From Heterodera schachtii (taxonomy: Eukaryota > Nematoda > Chromadorea > Rhabditida > Heteroderidae): a stretch of DNA of 64,000 bases. The stretch spans positions 62,001-126,000 of the forward strand of contig SIJG01000203.1 in the NCBI GenBank assembly GCA_023374025.1. Direction: 5' to 3'. Below are positions 49,680-61,649 of the stretch, piece after piece. The position numbers and the translations under genes were made by a program. A model generated the notes under the pieces. The model ran no database searches. It saw only the letters and a list, made by a program, of their open reading frames with translations, and was not told the origin of the DNA. The number at the start of each line of letters is the position of its first letter. Positions within the stretch are counted from its first letter, which is position 1.

Positions 49680-50350
49680 TGTCGAAGTCCGCTCTTCGTC
49701 CGCTGTTCTCTTTTGTCAGTTCGTCCAATGACAGTAGAAGAATCAAACAATGAATCAATCAATCAGCCTTTGTTTGGTGGAACAAATTAGAGTTTGCCAA
49801 TCACTTTTAATTTCCGGTGGGCCAATCCCTTGACAGATTTTGTTTTCAAAAGTCCCCGGTGGACCAATTCCCATTTCCCGGTGAAACGATTTTTAGTACC
49901 AAATTTTCCCCTACCGTAACCTTCAAACAATGTCCCGGTGACAAATATTTATTACGGTGCGAAAATTCGAAATTAATAAATAATTTTAAATCGTAGAGAG
50001 AAGATGTTGAACGGATTAAAAAGTTAAGCGAATGAAAAACAGATTTTAATTTTTTCCATCTTTCCCCCTTTTTCCGCTCACGGACATTTTCCGCTTTTTG
50101 TTAAACTGTGAAATTCCTTATCGCTTCTTTTCTGCTTGTCTCCAACGACTTATAAAGTGATCGCAAAAGCAAAGGATGAAAGATATGGATGAATAATAAA
50201 AATAGAGAAATGAAATGAAATTTAAATTAATATATAATTAAATGCAAATTTGTTCAAAAATTATTTTCTCCATCTCTTCCGTTTTTGGCATTTAATTCTT
50301 TCGGCATTCTCTGGCATCTCGGCTTCGTCGGTCGTGGGCGCCGACAATTC
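49680..50350. other. Mirror of the GC-richer divergent segment (right arm)
   Basis: Counterpart of 42,590-43,265. Examples of differences from the left copy: GGGAAATGGG for GGGAAACGGG, AAGGGATTGG for AAGGGGTTGG, GACAAGCAGAAAAGAAGCG for GACAAGAAGAAAATAAGCG (all read on the left-arm strand). Confidence 0.4.
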
Positions 50351-51602
50351 GACTATTTTTTGGTTTTAAAGAAATAATGAAGATTCTATTTAAAGGAATT
50401 GAGAAAAATTTCAATTTAAAATAATGAAAAACGAATAAGTTGCATGAAAATTTTATGTTCATGTTTAATAGATCTAATCTAAAAAAAAGCCATTTCATTA
50501 AATTTGTCTTACAGTGAAGTGAGTTATGAATTTTCAAATATTAGCCCAAAATCCCGGGGCCAAAAAATTGGAAAATATTTTCGAATTTTTAAAAAATTCT
50601 AAAATTCCTGTAATGAAAATAAACATCATATTCTTTTGCTCAGCACCTCAAAATACGCAGAAAAATATTTTTCACCCCCATTTTGGCCCAAAAAAATATT
50701 TTTGTAAATTTCTAGGGGGCCTAACTCGAAAATTTTAAAAATTTCCCGAACAATAGTACATCATTCGAAAATAAACTAAAGTTATTATACAAAGAATATA
50801 TATATATCTATTTTATTATGAAATATTAAATAAAATTAAATGAAGAAAAAATTGTAAAATCCTAAAATTAAAATGACATGAATGTAACAAATTGAATAAC
50901 GTTGAAGTTTTTTAATAAAAATTTAATTTATAAAATATTTATAATTATAAAATAAAATTAAATATAAGAATGGAAAAAATTCAACAAGTTGACGAGTACA
51001 TTAAGAATATGTATGCAAAGTTCAGACCATGAAATGATTAATGTTCTGCAATTTTATTAAAAAAATTTAAGCTGCATAGAAAACATAAGAATGAAGAAGT
51101 CTACGGAATTAACCTAAGAACACCTAAATGCATGAGTTGAATAAAAAGTTTTATAAATAAAAATATGAAAAAATTAGTACAAATAAAACAAATATATTCT
51201 AAACCATTTAATTAATTAAAAAAAGGGAAAATTGATAAAGGAATATATTTATCATAAAATTAAAATTATATAAAATAACAAAAAAATGTACTTGTTTTTC
51301 GTTATTTTAGCACCGGAATCACACATTTCATCTCTAAGAAAATAAAAACAAAAGAAATCTAACTAAAATCTATATTAAATTATGAAATAATCATATCTTC
51401 CTTTATATTAAAAGATGACTAAAAAATAATTATTAATAAACATTAAAATTTTCAAATTCATAATAATAGTTTCTTAATGAATAAGCACAATTAAAAGATA
51501 TTCTAATAAGTAATTAACATTAATCAGCTTTCTCTTGTTTAATAAAATAATTTAAATAGAAATTAAAACTCAAACGCATTAAATAATTCTTGCAAGCGAA
51601 TT

Positions 51603-52111
51603 CCATGAAAAGGTGCTAGGTCGATGCGAAAAAAAACTCAGTGTGGGCGATGCGAAAAAACTCAGTTGGGGCGATGCGAAAAAAACTCAGTGTGGGCGAC
51701 TTTTTTTTTATTTTTTCAATTTTTCGCATCACTTTTCGCCAATTTTCTCCATTTGTAGTAGACACAGCCGGACGCCATTAATATCGTTTTGTAGAGCTCA
51801 TCGAGCTGTACAAAAAAGCCGCTGGTAACGGCACGCTTAGCTTTGGTTGGACATCGCCAGGGTCGGGGGCGAGGCTGAGGGTCCTCCGGCAGATGTGCCC
51901 GACCCATGACGGGCTCCAAGTGAATGGATCAAGACCGGACCCGGCCTGGGAGATAGCCGTTGAAAAACTGAACAAAAAATGTTTCTTAACCGGGCCGGTT
52001 CAAATTCCGGATCAGACACTTTTGGTGCCCGAAAGTGGTGCCATCGGCTTCAGGAAAATGACCAATCAATCACTGAGTTTTTTTTCGCATCGTCTCAGCA
52101 CGCCATGAAAA
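51603..52111. mobile_element. MULE-like non-autonomous element (right arm copy)
   Basis: Exact mirror of the left-arm element: body 51,612-52,102, flanked by CCATGAAAA at 51,603-51,611 and 52,103-52,111. The insertion was therefore present before the arms were duplicated or was copied by conversion. Confidence 0.68.
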
Positions 52112-55100
52112 TATGTGCGCGTTCGCTCAACAATTGGAAAAAATATGAAAAGACTATAGTCGTTGAAAAAAAAATATTTTTACTGAATTAATATACGCAT
52201 ATCTTCCTTTCTAACTGTAGAATAACATGTTAAATAATTTAAAAATATAAATTCCAAAATTCCGATATAAATCTTAATTTAATTTTATTATTTTTTGCAA
52301 TCAACCATTTTGATGGGGTATTAATGCTGTATAAAAAGGAAAAAATAATAAAACTATTAATATTTTTAAAAATTATAATCAGAATTTTAATTAATTAATT
52401 AATTGCCAGCCAACCTTTTTGATTGTTTAAATTTGAAAATAATGAAAAACAAAAAAGTGGTTGGAAATTTGAAGTTTAAATCTTAACAAAAATCTTCTTT
52501 AAAAAATAAAAAATGACAAATACACTAAACATAAAACCTTTTATATAAAATATATTTTTAAATAATTTTAAAAATGATTAAAAAATTTTTACATAAATTA
52601 TCAATTATGATTTAAAAACGAGAAAAACTGCTGAGTTAAGGTCAAAATAACCACTCACGGATAAAAAATTATGATTATATTGATTAATAAAAGTTAATAT
52701 TATTATAAAAAATTTTTACAATACAAAAGAAAAAATCATATAGTAAATAGTTTCACAAAAATAAAACTTTATATGTATAAACTTGAAAATTAAGTAATAA
52801 ACAATCAGATGGTTTATAGCAATCTTATCAAAACACGATGTATTTGACAAGAAAAAATTATCAAAGTATCACAATCATTCATAGAAACATAAAAAAGCTC
52901 AAATAAAAAACAGAGAAAATTGGTCAAATAATATATAACCATAAATAAAATATTTATACCTTAAGAGCAAATTATAATATTTTTAAACTCAATTATTTTG
53001 GTTATTATAATAACACATTTTAATTAAAGATTTAAAATTGTAAAAAAGAAAAATAAAAACAAAAAACGTATAAAAATCAATATTTAAATAAAGAAATTTA
53101 TTTCGAAATTTGCATCCTTTGAGATATGAATACATTCAAAACATACATATCATATTTACGCGGAAGATATTTGAAATTTTTAATAATCATTTTATTTTTC
53201 CTAAAAATATTAGTTCAATTTTTCCTAATAAGTTTAATAAAAAATAAAAATTTAGTGGAATGTTTTTTCTATCAGAAAATTTGTGAAAAGTTGTTTATTT
53301 ATGTAATAGCAAAAAATTAAATTTATTATTCATAATAGACTACGACTTTTATTTTTTTAATTATTTAATAATTTAAAGCAACTCAAGTGCTAAAAAAGAA
53401 AACAAACATGGCAAAAAAATTAATTAGTTTTATTAATATAAAATTTAAAAAAGCAATAATTTCTAAACTTTCGGGCATTATACTCTAAATTTGTTTATCA
53501 TTACAAAAAATATAATTACGAAGGAACTGTTATATATAATTATAATAATATTTAAATCTAAAGGATCTTTTATGAAATTAAAAAAAATTAAAAAAGGAAA
53601 AATGTTGAGAAATGAAAATAAACTGGTTTCAGAGAATATATTGTTGTCATTAGAAATTAATAAATGCTCGAAAAAAAACAGATAAATAAGGAAAATAATA
53701 AATTTAAAACAAAAAGGTGAGTAAATTTTGAAAAATAAACGCAGACTAAAGCAGATTTTGAATAAATAAATTTATTAATTAAAAATTTAAAAAAATATTT
53801 TTTTTAAATATAAAACTAATAAATTAAATTGAAATTATTTTATTCTTTAGGGTAAAATGGTTGCAATTAAATTTTATAAAATAATAAACACATATACAAA
53901 TTTTAATTAAAAATTTTAAAAATAATTATTTCAAAAGCTGTATATAAATGTTTAAATAATTAATTTGTGTTTTTGTCATTATCAACTTGTTGGTATGTGT
54001 TCTTTTTTATGAGAAATATATTTTTAAATGAAGTTTTATTAACATGCTTTTTGTAATAAGGAAGGAATATTTTCATATAATTTATTTAAAATATTTAAAA
54101 GTTTTTTTTTTTCAAATTGAAAAATAAAAATTTTTTTAAATCACTAAATTAAAGATTCTTTTTGAATAATCCATTACATGTTCTGGCAAATTTGATAGCT
54201 TCATTTATTTTTTGCAGTAATTCGTATAAAATGGTTTTCATTGGAATCTAGGATTAGAGCAAAATAGTCGAGAGTTAATTAATTGTTGAAGCCTTTTTAA
54301 CGCCACTACCCTTTTACGAAAGGTCCATTAAATCAATTTAGCTTTTTATAGTTTATAATTCTCGTTTATTAAATGTAGCTTGTTAAATGCGTGAACTTTC
54401 ATGGTGATGCTTTAGATTAATATTTAATATTTACAAAATTTTTAAACATTTTTGTTTTTTCTCTATCCAAGTTGAACTTTTTTGATATTAGTTGGCACGG
54501 TTTTTTATTTTACATTACCATAAATTGTGCCTTTATGTTTCTCTACAATTCATTAAATTTCCGAATTTTGTTAACTTTGAAAAGCTATCTTCCTAAAGTA
54601 TTTTAAGAAATTTTTTAAAAATAATCCTTATATCATATTGTTTAATATATATCTATAGATGCTTTAATTAATATTTTTAAAATGCATTTTGTCAAATTTT
54701 AATACAGCGCGTTAGACGAATTCGCTGATCTTTTTCTTGATAAGTAAAGTAAAATTGTTGTCGAACACAGCCTTCCTTCGCCTCTGCGCCTCAGAAGCTG
54801 GTACCAATAATTATTTCTTTCTATAACATTATATTGATAATTTATTTTTTTATAATACTAAGCTTAATTGATGTATTTTAAAGAATCATTTTTGTTTTTA
54901 TTGGAATGTTCAATTTTTTCAACATATAAAATAATTCTAATTAAAAAAACATATATATTATAATCACAAATCTGTTTCAAGTATTATTTTTTAACTTTCA
55001 TTATTTTTTATTTATTTTTTTATCAGAGACCAAAAGCAATCGTTTGATATATCATTTTGTATTTATTTTCGGCAGCTTTCGGTTTCATTTAATGTAATTT

Positions 55101-55879
55101 TTTATTTAAATCAAATAATAATTTTTTTATGACGAAAAATAAAATTTTTATGATTTTTTTCCAATTTGAATAACATATATAGTTAAATTAAATTTAGAAA
55201 ATAATGTTTAAAATTTAAACTTTGTCTTCTTGTCAGATCTATTCAAGGTGTCGATAATTATTTTTCTCAGATCCACCCTTTTTATTATCCATTAATTTCA
55301 ACTTTATAATATTAGGCTTATTTGACATAGATTTTCTATGTTCAACATTAAAATATTTCTAATTTATTTTGTGGTGTTTTATTTAAAAATATAATTATTT
55401 TTATGAATTATCAATTGAGTTATTTAAAGTATTTATTTTTTTCTATTTTGTTTTTAGAGAAACCTTACCTAAAATTATTATTATATTTATTTGGTTGATA
55501 AAATATACTGCAAATTCTATTATTTATTTCTTTGCTCAAGATTAAGCAGTTGTAGAATTCGTTTGCTTTGTTCTCTTGGGCGATTAACAATTTAAAAAAT
55601 AAATAAATTATGATAAATACATATAAAATTATTAATATGGAATTTTCTTATGTTAATTGAAAAGAGAATACAATTATGTATTTAATTAAAAGTATTTAAA
55701 AAAATTATTGCTTAAATCAGCATTTTGCATCACACATTTATTTTATCAAAGACAAAAATTATTTACCAAAAATTTTTTTTGTTTATTTTAGTTTCATGGC
55801 GAAGAATTTAAATGAAAATGATATTTTAAATGCTATTTATCAATAGTTTCTTATTATTAATAAAATTTCTTTTTTTTTC

Positions 55880-56190
55880 AATGCTTTTGCAGTGTAAGTA
55901 AATTTTTTCAAGTAAAACTTTTCTATTTCAACTGCAGAATAAATAATTTTATTCATTTATTTATATATCTAAATAGCTTTCATTAATGCCTCATGAATTG
56001 GCGGGTTTGAAGCTAATCCTTCTTCTTTCGGTTGAAACGGTTTGAATATAGAAATATTTTTCAATCTAATTAATTATATTTCAATCCTCTTTTTAAATAT
56101 TATGTTGTATTAAAAAATTTTCTTTTATTATAAGGTTTTACTTAAACAGAAGTATTATTTGCTTATAAACCATATTAATAATTTTAGTTT
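55880..56190 (+). repeat. Dispersed repeat R3, copy 1
   Basis: Landmarks: CAATGCTTTTGCAGTGTA, CTATTTCAACTGCAGAATAA, AGCTTTCATTAAT with islet GCCTCATGAATTGGCGGG, then TATTATGTTGTATTAAAAAA and TTTACTTAAACAGAAG. Copies are at 57,875-58,220 and, first part only, 59,393-59,460. Confidence 0.68.
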
Positions 56191-57206
56191 GCATTTTTTC
56201 GTTAAAATTGTTCTCTCAAATTTTTAATTATACATTTAAATTCCAATCGCCGATTTAAATTGCAAAATTGATTTCCAAATGGAGCAGAACAAAAATGGTT
56301 TAATTTTATTAAATATTAGAAACTGTTGATTAAATTCTAAAAAAATTTTCTATTTATCTTGTATATTTTTAAAATTTTTATTCCATATATACTATTTGAG
56401 TAATGCCAAAATAGGCAATTATCTACCAATATATATATATATTCCATATTTTGATACTGTTACTTAAATTGTATTTCTTTCATTTTGAAAAAGATAAATG
56501 TGACATTTTAAAGCAAAATTTAGCATTTAAACTTCGTTAAAATGGAAAAATTTGCATTTTTTATTATTTAATGAAGCCTTTATTTGTACTGACTGCAAAA
56601 CAATAGATTATTATTAAAGACCATTTTAGAAATAATCACGCAGTCTCCACATGTTTTTCTGGGTATATTTTGCTTGTTTAGAAAATGTAATTTTTAATAT
56701 TTTTTAACTGGTTCTGGCTTGACTTCCTTTAGTAATAATTTTTAAAAGTTTTAAATTTTTTTATAATGGACAGTCAATTTTGTTTTTAAACATCACACAA
56801 TTTCACTAGGCATTAATAAATATTTTCTTTCTTCACTTCATTCTCGCGATCACCCAAAGCCAAGTTCATCTCCTAGGTTTTGTTCGGGTAGGCTCTTGCC
56901 ACAAAACTCCTAATTTCTTGCACGAATTCGTTTAATAACTTTAACTCCCATGATAATGAGGTGGTCCTCAATTGTTTTCTCGTTGAACAGTGTGATTCTG
57001 TTTTAAAATATAATTAATTATCTCTTTTTAAATAATAAATTTTTTTCATTTTAGATTTTGCTCCAATTTTCAGAAATTATCTCTTTAATCGAAAAGTCTT
57101 AAATTTAATTTTTACTTTTACCATATTTTTGTTGGTTACATAAAAATTCACTGCTTTGTATTTTTTATTTATTTGTTTCTTTTAGTTAACTTTTTCGTAT
57201 TTCGTA

Positions 57207-57268
57207 GCCATGCGATGTTTAATGAATGGAGCTTGCTTTCTTTATAAGAAAAATTTAATATTCTTAAT
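57207..57268 (+). repeat. AATGAATGGAGCTTGCTTTC repeat, copy 2
   Basis: Counterpart of 37,248-37,305. The upstream islet here is CGTAGCCATGCGATG. Confidence 0.6.
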
Positions 57269-57464
57269 AAAGCAAATTTTATTATTTTTTTCTGGAATTC
57301 AATTATTTAATTTATTTTCATTTTTCGTGTATTTTTTTAATATATGATGCTAATTTTTATGTATTTTTCTCACTATCTTTTAATGATTATATTTCTATTT
57401 TTTCATTTTAATCTTAACGTCTTCTAAAGTCTCCATTCTATATGTTAGCTTCAAAATCTGTTAA

Positions 57465-57545
57465 CAAATTATACTCAAATTTTCAAAAATGTTCCACGGC
57501 GGTTCCTATCGGCACAGCCGGCCTTCCTTCCGCCCGCTTGTTCCC
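57465..57545 (+). repeat. hAT-element internal module, stray copy
   Basis: TTAACAAATTATACTC, then TTTTCAAAAATGTTCC, then GGCGGTTCCTATCGGCACAG matches the interior of the complete hAT-type element (about 14,195-14,250). No TAGGG end or target duplication found nearby, so it is an eroded fragment. Confidence 0.55.
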
Positions 57546-57874
57546 CAAAAAGTCCTAAATAATGGATCATGGGAGGCGAAAAATACGAAAGTTGATTCTA
57601 TATTAATTGAATAAATGTGTTATACAAGCCGATTTGAAGCAATTTGCAATATGTGCTTATTTTTTACCCTAAAATCTTATTTTTTGGCCTTGATGTTCTG
57701 ATTTTGAAAATTTTTCGATGATAACCCTGGTATAAATCTTAGTTTTTTTGCAGCTTATTTTTTATATCTTTTTTTTGTTAACATAATTTAGTGCAATTGA
57801 ATTAATTTTTATATTAGAAACATTTATTTCTCAAAAATATTTTTTGTTTATTTTAAATTTGTTTATATTTTCAT

Positions 57875-58330
57875 ATGCTCCGCAGTAACATTATAACTCT
57901 TATTTATTCTATTTCAACTGATGAATAAATAATTTCTTTTTTTTAATAAACAAATAGTTTTTTAGAAATTAAATGAATGTTTTTAGTTTATATTTTAGCA
58001 GCTTTCATTAATTCCTTATGCATTAATACTCGAACCGCGCGGAATTACGGCTTGATGCTGATGGTTTTGTTCATATTTGTTCATTATCTGCAGTGAAAGA
58101 TTTTTCCCTTAAATTAATGTTTTTTTCATCTTTTAAATTTTATGTTGCATTGAAAAAATTAATTTCATTTTTATTATAAGATTTTTACTTAAACAGAAGG
58201 ATCTCTCTTCTTATACCTTTTTTTGATGATGCTATTGCAAATCGAATTTTATAGTATTAATATATTATCTGCAAATTAAACCATATTTTTAAAAGTTTTT
58301 AGAATTTTTTAAAGTTTATTATAATTTAAT
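57875..58330 (+). repeat. Dispersed repeats R3 copy 2 and R2 copy 2 (first part)
   Basis: Contains CTATTTCAACTGATGAATAA, GCAGCTTTCATTAAT with the private islet ATACTCGAACCGCGCGGAAT, then TTTTAAATTTTATGTTGCATT and CTTCTTATACC as at 23.5 kb. It shows that R2 and R3 are overlapping parts of one larger old repeat. Confidence 0.65.
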
Positions 58331-58445
58331 AACGTGAAGCCAATGGTTGACTTTTTAAACTCTTCTTTTTTTACTGATTAAAGCTTTAACTTTTTATTAT
58401 TATCGCTTTAATTATAATTTTTCTCGAAAATAATTTTGTAATAAA

Positions 58446-58625
58446 TGCATATATTCTTGTCTTATCGAGACTCAGCATATGTGATGTTGAGAGAGATTTG
58501 TGTTTTGCTCAATGAAGAATCATCCAAATTAATAAACTTTTGTTGTATATTTTATGTAAATCCCATATTTCTGCAGTTATTTATTATATTCAGTAATAGT
58601 TCATTTGACAATTTATTTTATCTTA
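58446..58625 (+). repeat. Dispersed repeat R2, copy 2 (second part)
   Basis: Counterpart of 24,059-24,200 and 24,288-24,320, with the sequence between these two pieces missing here. The 77-codon open frame over it is interrupted in the other copy and is not taken as coding. Confidence 0.68.
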
Positions 58626-59392
58626 GGAATTTAAATATAAAAAAAATGTATTTACATAAAAATTACCGAAAACTATAATATTTTGAATCGGTTGGGTAAA
58701 AATAAATTGAACTATTTTTTGCTGAATCTTTTTACTCATAAATAAAGTTTTTATTCATTTGATTAAAATTTTATATTAAATTCTGCCTCCATCCCATTAA
58801 GGATTAACGTTGGATTTATTATTATTATATTTTTGGTTTAAAATCGTTTTCGAAGATAACCTCCCCCAGGGCCTTGAGCGTCTGAGGCTGATTTAAGTGA
58901 TATTTAATTTTTAATTTTTTATAATATTTAACCTTACTTGAGTGTTTTTAATAATTTTTATTGATTATTATTATTTTTCAACATAAAAATATTTACGAAT
59001 TACGAAAAAAATACAGATATATTATTATAACAAATATCATTCACCAAGTATTTTTACTTTTATTTATTTTAGTGTTATGTATTTTATTTTGCTTATTTTA
59101 TTATGATAAAAACATACTACAAATTTTTTCATTTAATTGCTCATGATTCAAACTCGCCTATTTTCGGGTGTTTTCTCATCAATATTGAATCTTATTAAAT
59201 GATTTTACATTATTTTTTTAATAATTATGAATATGTTTAATTTCTAATATTTCTAAGCGAGAAGAAAGCAAACATTTGTTATCTTTTTGTATTTTTATTG
59301 AGCGTAGAAATCTGATATTACTACAAGCTTTGCGTTTTTAATTTATTAATTTTCTTCATATTCAGCTTCATACAAAATTTTGTTTTTATTTT

Positions 59393-59460
59393 CCAATGCT
59401 TCTGCAGTGTACTCAAAATTCTATTTCAACTGTTGAATAAATAATTTATTTTATTAATTA
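59393..59460 (+). repeat. Dispersed repeat R3, copy 3 (partial)
   Basis: CAATGCTTCTGCAGTGTA and CTATTTCAACTGTTGAATAA as at 55,880 and 57,875. The downstream islet part is missing. Confidence 0.6.
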
Positions 59461-60090
59461 GCTAATTTGTTGATCATTATCTTAAGAAATAATTTATATT
59501 TTATTTGCCCTTTTTCAAGAAATGCTATAAAATCTATCATATTTCTTAATTTTAATTTACATATAATTATTTAATTTATTTAGTATGAATTGCAAAAAAA
59601 TAAATTATACTTTTTGAATTTTCGATAATAAAATTCTTCATCTAACGAACGATCTATCTTGTAAGAGTATACATTATTTTTGTTAAATAATTATTTTCAT
59701 TTTTCAATATTTTTTTAAATTTTGAATTTTCTTACCAAATTTTCATTTAAATTATTATTTTTAAATAAAATTAATAATAAAACTAACCTAAAGGTTCATC
59801 TTTACGCCATGTTTCATTTTTAATTTAAGCTGTATATTTTCTGTTTTCAAATATGAGTCTTATTTTTGGTATTTTGAAAAAAAACGACGAAAGCTTTCGT
59901 TCATTGTGTTTTACAATTTAAAAATAAATTTATTTTTAATAAATTTCAAGAATTATTTAACTTTCAAACATTAAAAAAATTTGATATTTATATGTAAATC
60001 GATTGGTGATTAATGGTTTAGGAACATTTATTTATTATTTTCAATACTTATATTTTGATCAAGTTTTTTGTAAACTATTAAATTGTTGTT

Positions 60091-60446
60091 GCATTAACTT
60101 TATAATATGGATGTATAACTAATATATATTTGCCTATAATGCATGATGATATTTAAAATATATTAATAAGCAAAAAATAATTTATTTCTAATTTATATTT
60201 ATGAAATTTCATATAGTTAAAAATTAATTTATTCTTTTTTATTTTAGAGTATTAATATTAATTTTCAAGCTTCCAGGCTGCGAAGGATTTTATTTTTTTC
60301 TTCTTGGGCCATCAAGATACATGCAGGGCCTGCCAACCAATGATGTTCGAACAAATTAATATGTTATATCAATGTCTTGTTAAATAATTCGCAAATAAAT
60401 TTGCAAATCATTCTGATTTAAGTTTAAGCAGCTATAACAGAGACGT
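60091..60446 (+). repeat. Dispersed repeat R4, copy outside the palindrome
   Basis: Diverged copy of 45,434-45,830 in the same orientation as the left arm. The islet reads CCATCAAGATACATGCAGGG, and the end has GCAGCTATAACAGAGACG. Confidence 0.72.
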
Positions 60447-60935
60447 TTTTTTTAAAAATTGAGAATTTATATATAAACAAATAATTAACCAATAACTTGT
60501 CAACTTTCATCTAATAAATGTTTTCCCTTAAAATTTTTTGTATTATTTTTCGTTTCTGTAATTGAAAGATAAATGTATTAATTGTAGTTTAAAAGGAATT
60601 ATTAACTGTCCTGTTATCATAGTATTGAATTGTAAATGAAATTATAAAATATTTAAACTTTTTTTTCTGATAAAGACAATTTAAAACAAATTATTTTTAT
60701 TAAATAAATGTTTTAGGACATCAATTTTTGGAAAATTTTCCGTTTCTTAGGGGGGGTTTTTTGTTTTAACTGCATTTTTGCTTGATCACAAATGTTTCTT
60801 TTATCTTACTTAATATAAATTAAATAATATCAAATTTATTCATTAAACATTTGTAAAAACCCGTTTTGCATGACAAATTAGTAACTTAAAACAACGAGAA
60901 ATAAGCATATAATAACAGTAAATAATTGAATTTAG

Positions 60936-61129
60936 GAGTATATTTTGTCACAAAAAGTTTTGACATAACCATTGACAATGCGGAAGCTCAACATAACAGT
61001 GATTGGATGGCCAAGAATTGGACGAATTTTATTAGGGATTGGGTTATCTCAAAATTTGGTTATTTTATATTACTGCTAGTCTTTTTCAGCATTTCTCGAA
61101 CACGAACATTAATTTACTTCCTGCGCTGA
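60936..61129 (+). CDS. Possible terminal exon with a membrane segment
   Basis: After an acceptor-like TGAATTTAG at about 60,927-60,935 there are about 64 open codons to a TGA at 61,127-61,129. The peptide is more balanced than other frames here: a polar part (DITIDNAEAQHNSDWMAKNW), then TNFIRDWVISKFGY, then a hydrophobic stretch FILLLVFFSIS followed by RTRT, like a C-terminal membrane anchor. There is no ATG at its start. No family recognised. It may be part of a gene whose other exons were not identified, or chance. Confidence 0.3.
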
Positions 61130-61649
61130 ATTTCGACGCCTTGTTTTTTTATTTTTCTTTTTAAAATTTATAAGGTATTGAAGAAAGAAAAAAATTCTAT
61201 TAATTTTTCTATTAATAGCTTTTAAAATAATATTCATATTTATTTGTTTTGGCCTTTTTTGTAGTTTCAATATTTTTCTTCGTTAAATAATAACAATCCT
61301 TTTATTAATTCTTGATAATGACAGTTAATTGATGATTAATTTTTTAGTCTTCCTTGACCGGGTTGTTGTTTCAATTGTCTAGAGTTTTTAAGGTATTTCT
61401 GCAATTAAGAGTTTTTTATTTAAAATGTATATCATTATGTATTTATTAACTTTTTATTTTTTCTTTATTTTATACCAATCCAACTTCATTTATAATATTA
61501 TTTTTATTTTATGGCAACAATCCAATCCTATTTTATGTACTTCTCACATCAATTTTTCACCAATATTTTTGGTTCTATTGTACATTAGGCAATCATGCAA
61601 TTTGATGTTCCTAATTTATTTTGTTATTTTGAGCTAAAAATTAGTATTT

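Larger units (their letters stand above)
46939..53842 (-). repeat. Right arm of the 6.9-kb inverted repeat
   Basis: Reverse complement of 39,102-46,000 with very few differences, except for a cluster at 49,788-50,590. The + strand is A-rich here. It contains mirror copies of every left-arm element, listed only where useful. Confidence 0.95.
53843..61649. other. T-rich stretch of diverged repeats and GC islets
   Basis: Unique at the palindrome edge, then patchy repeat copies. GC-richer islets occur at about 54,755-54,805 (TTCCTTCGCCTCTGCGCCTC), 56,845-56,915 (a 70-base mixed islet) and 58,858-58,892. Apart from a possible exon at 60,936, no gene is supported. Confidence 0.5.

Noticed and set aside
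39102..53842. The palindrome as a Polinton/Maverick or other giant DNA transposon
   Set aside because: No integrase, polymerase or capsid-type frames, and the arms make up the entire structure.
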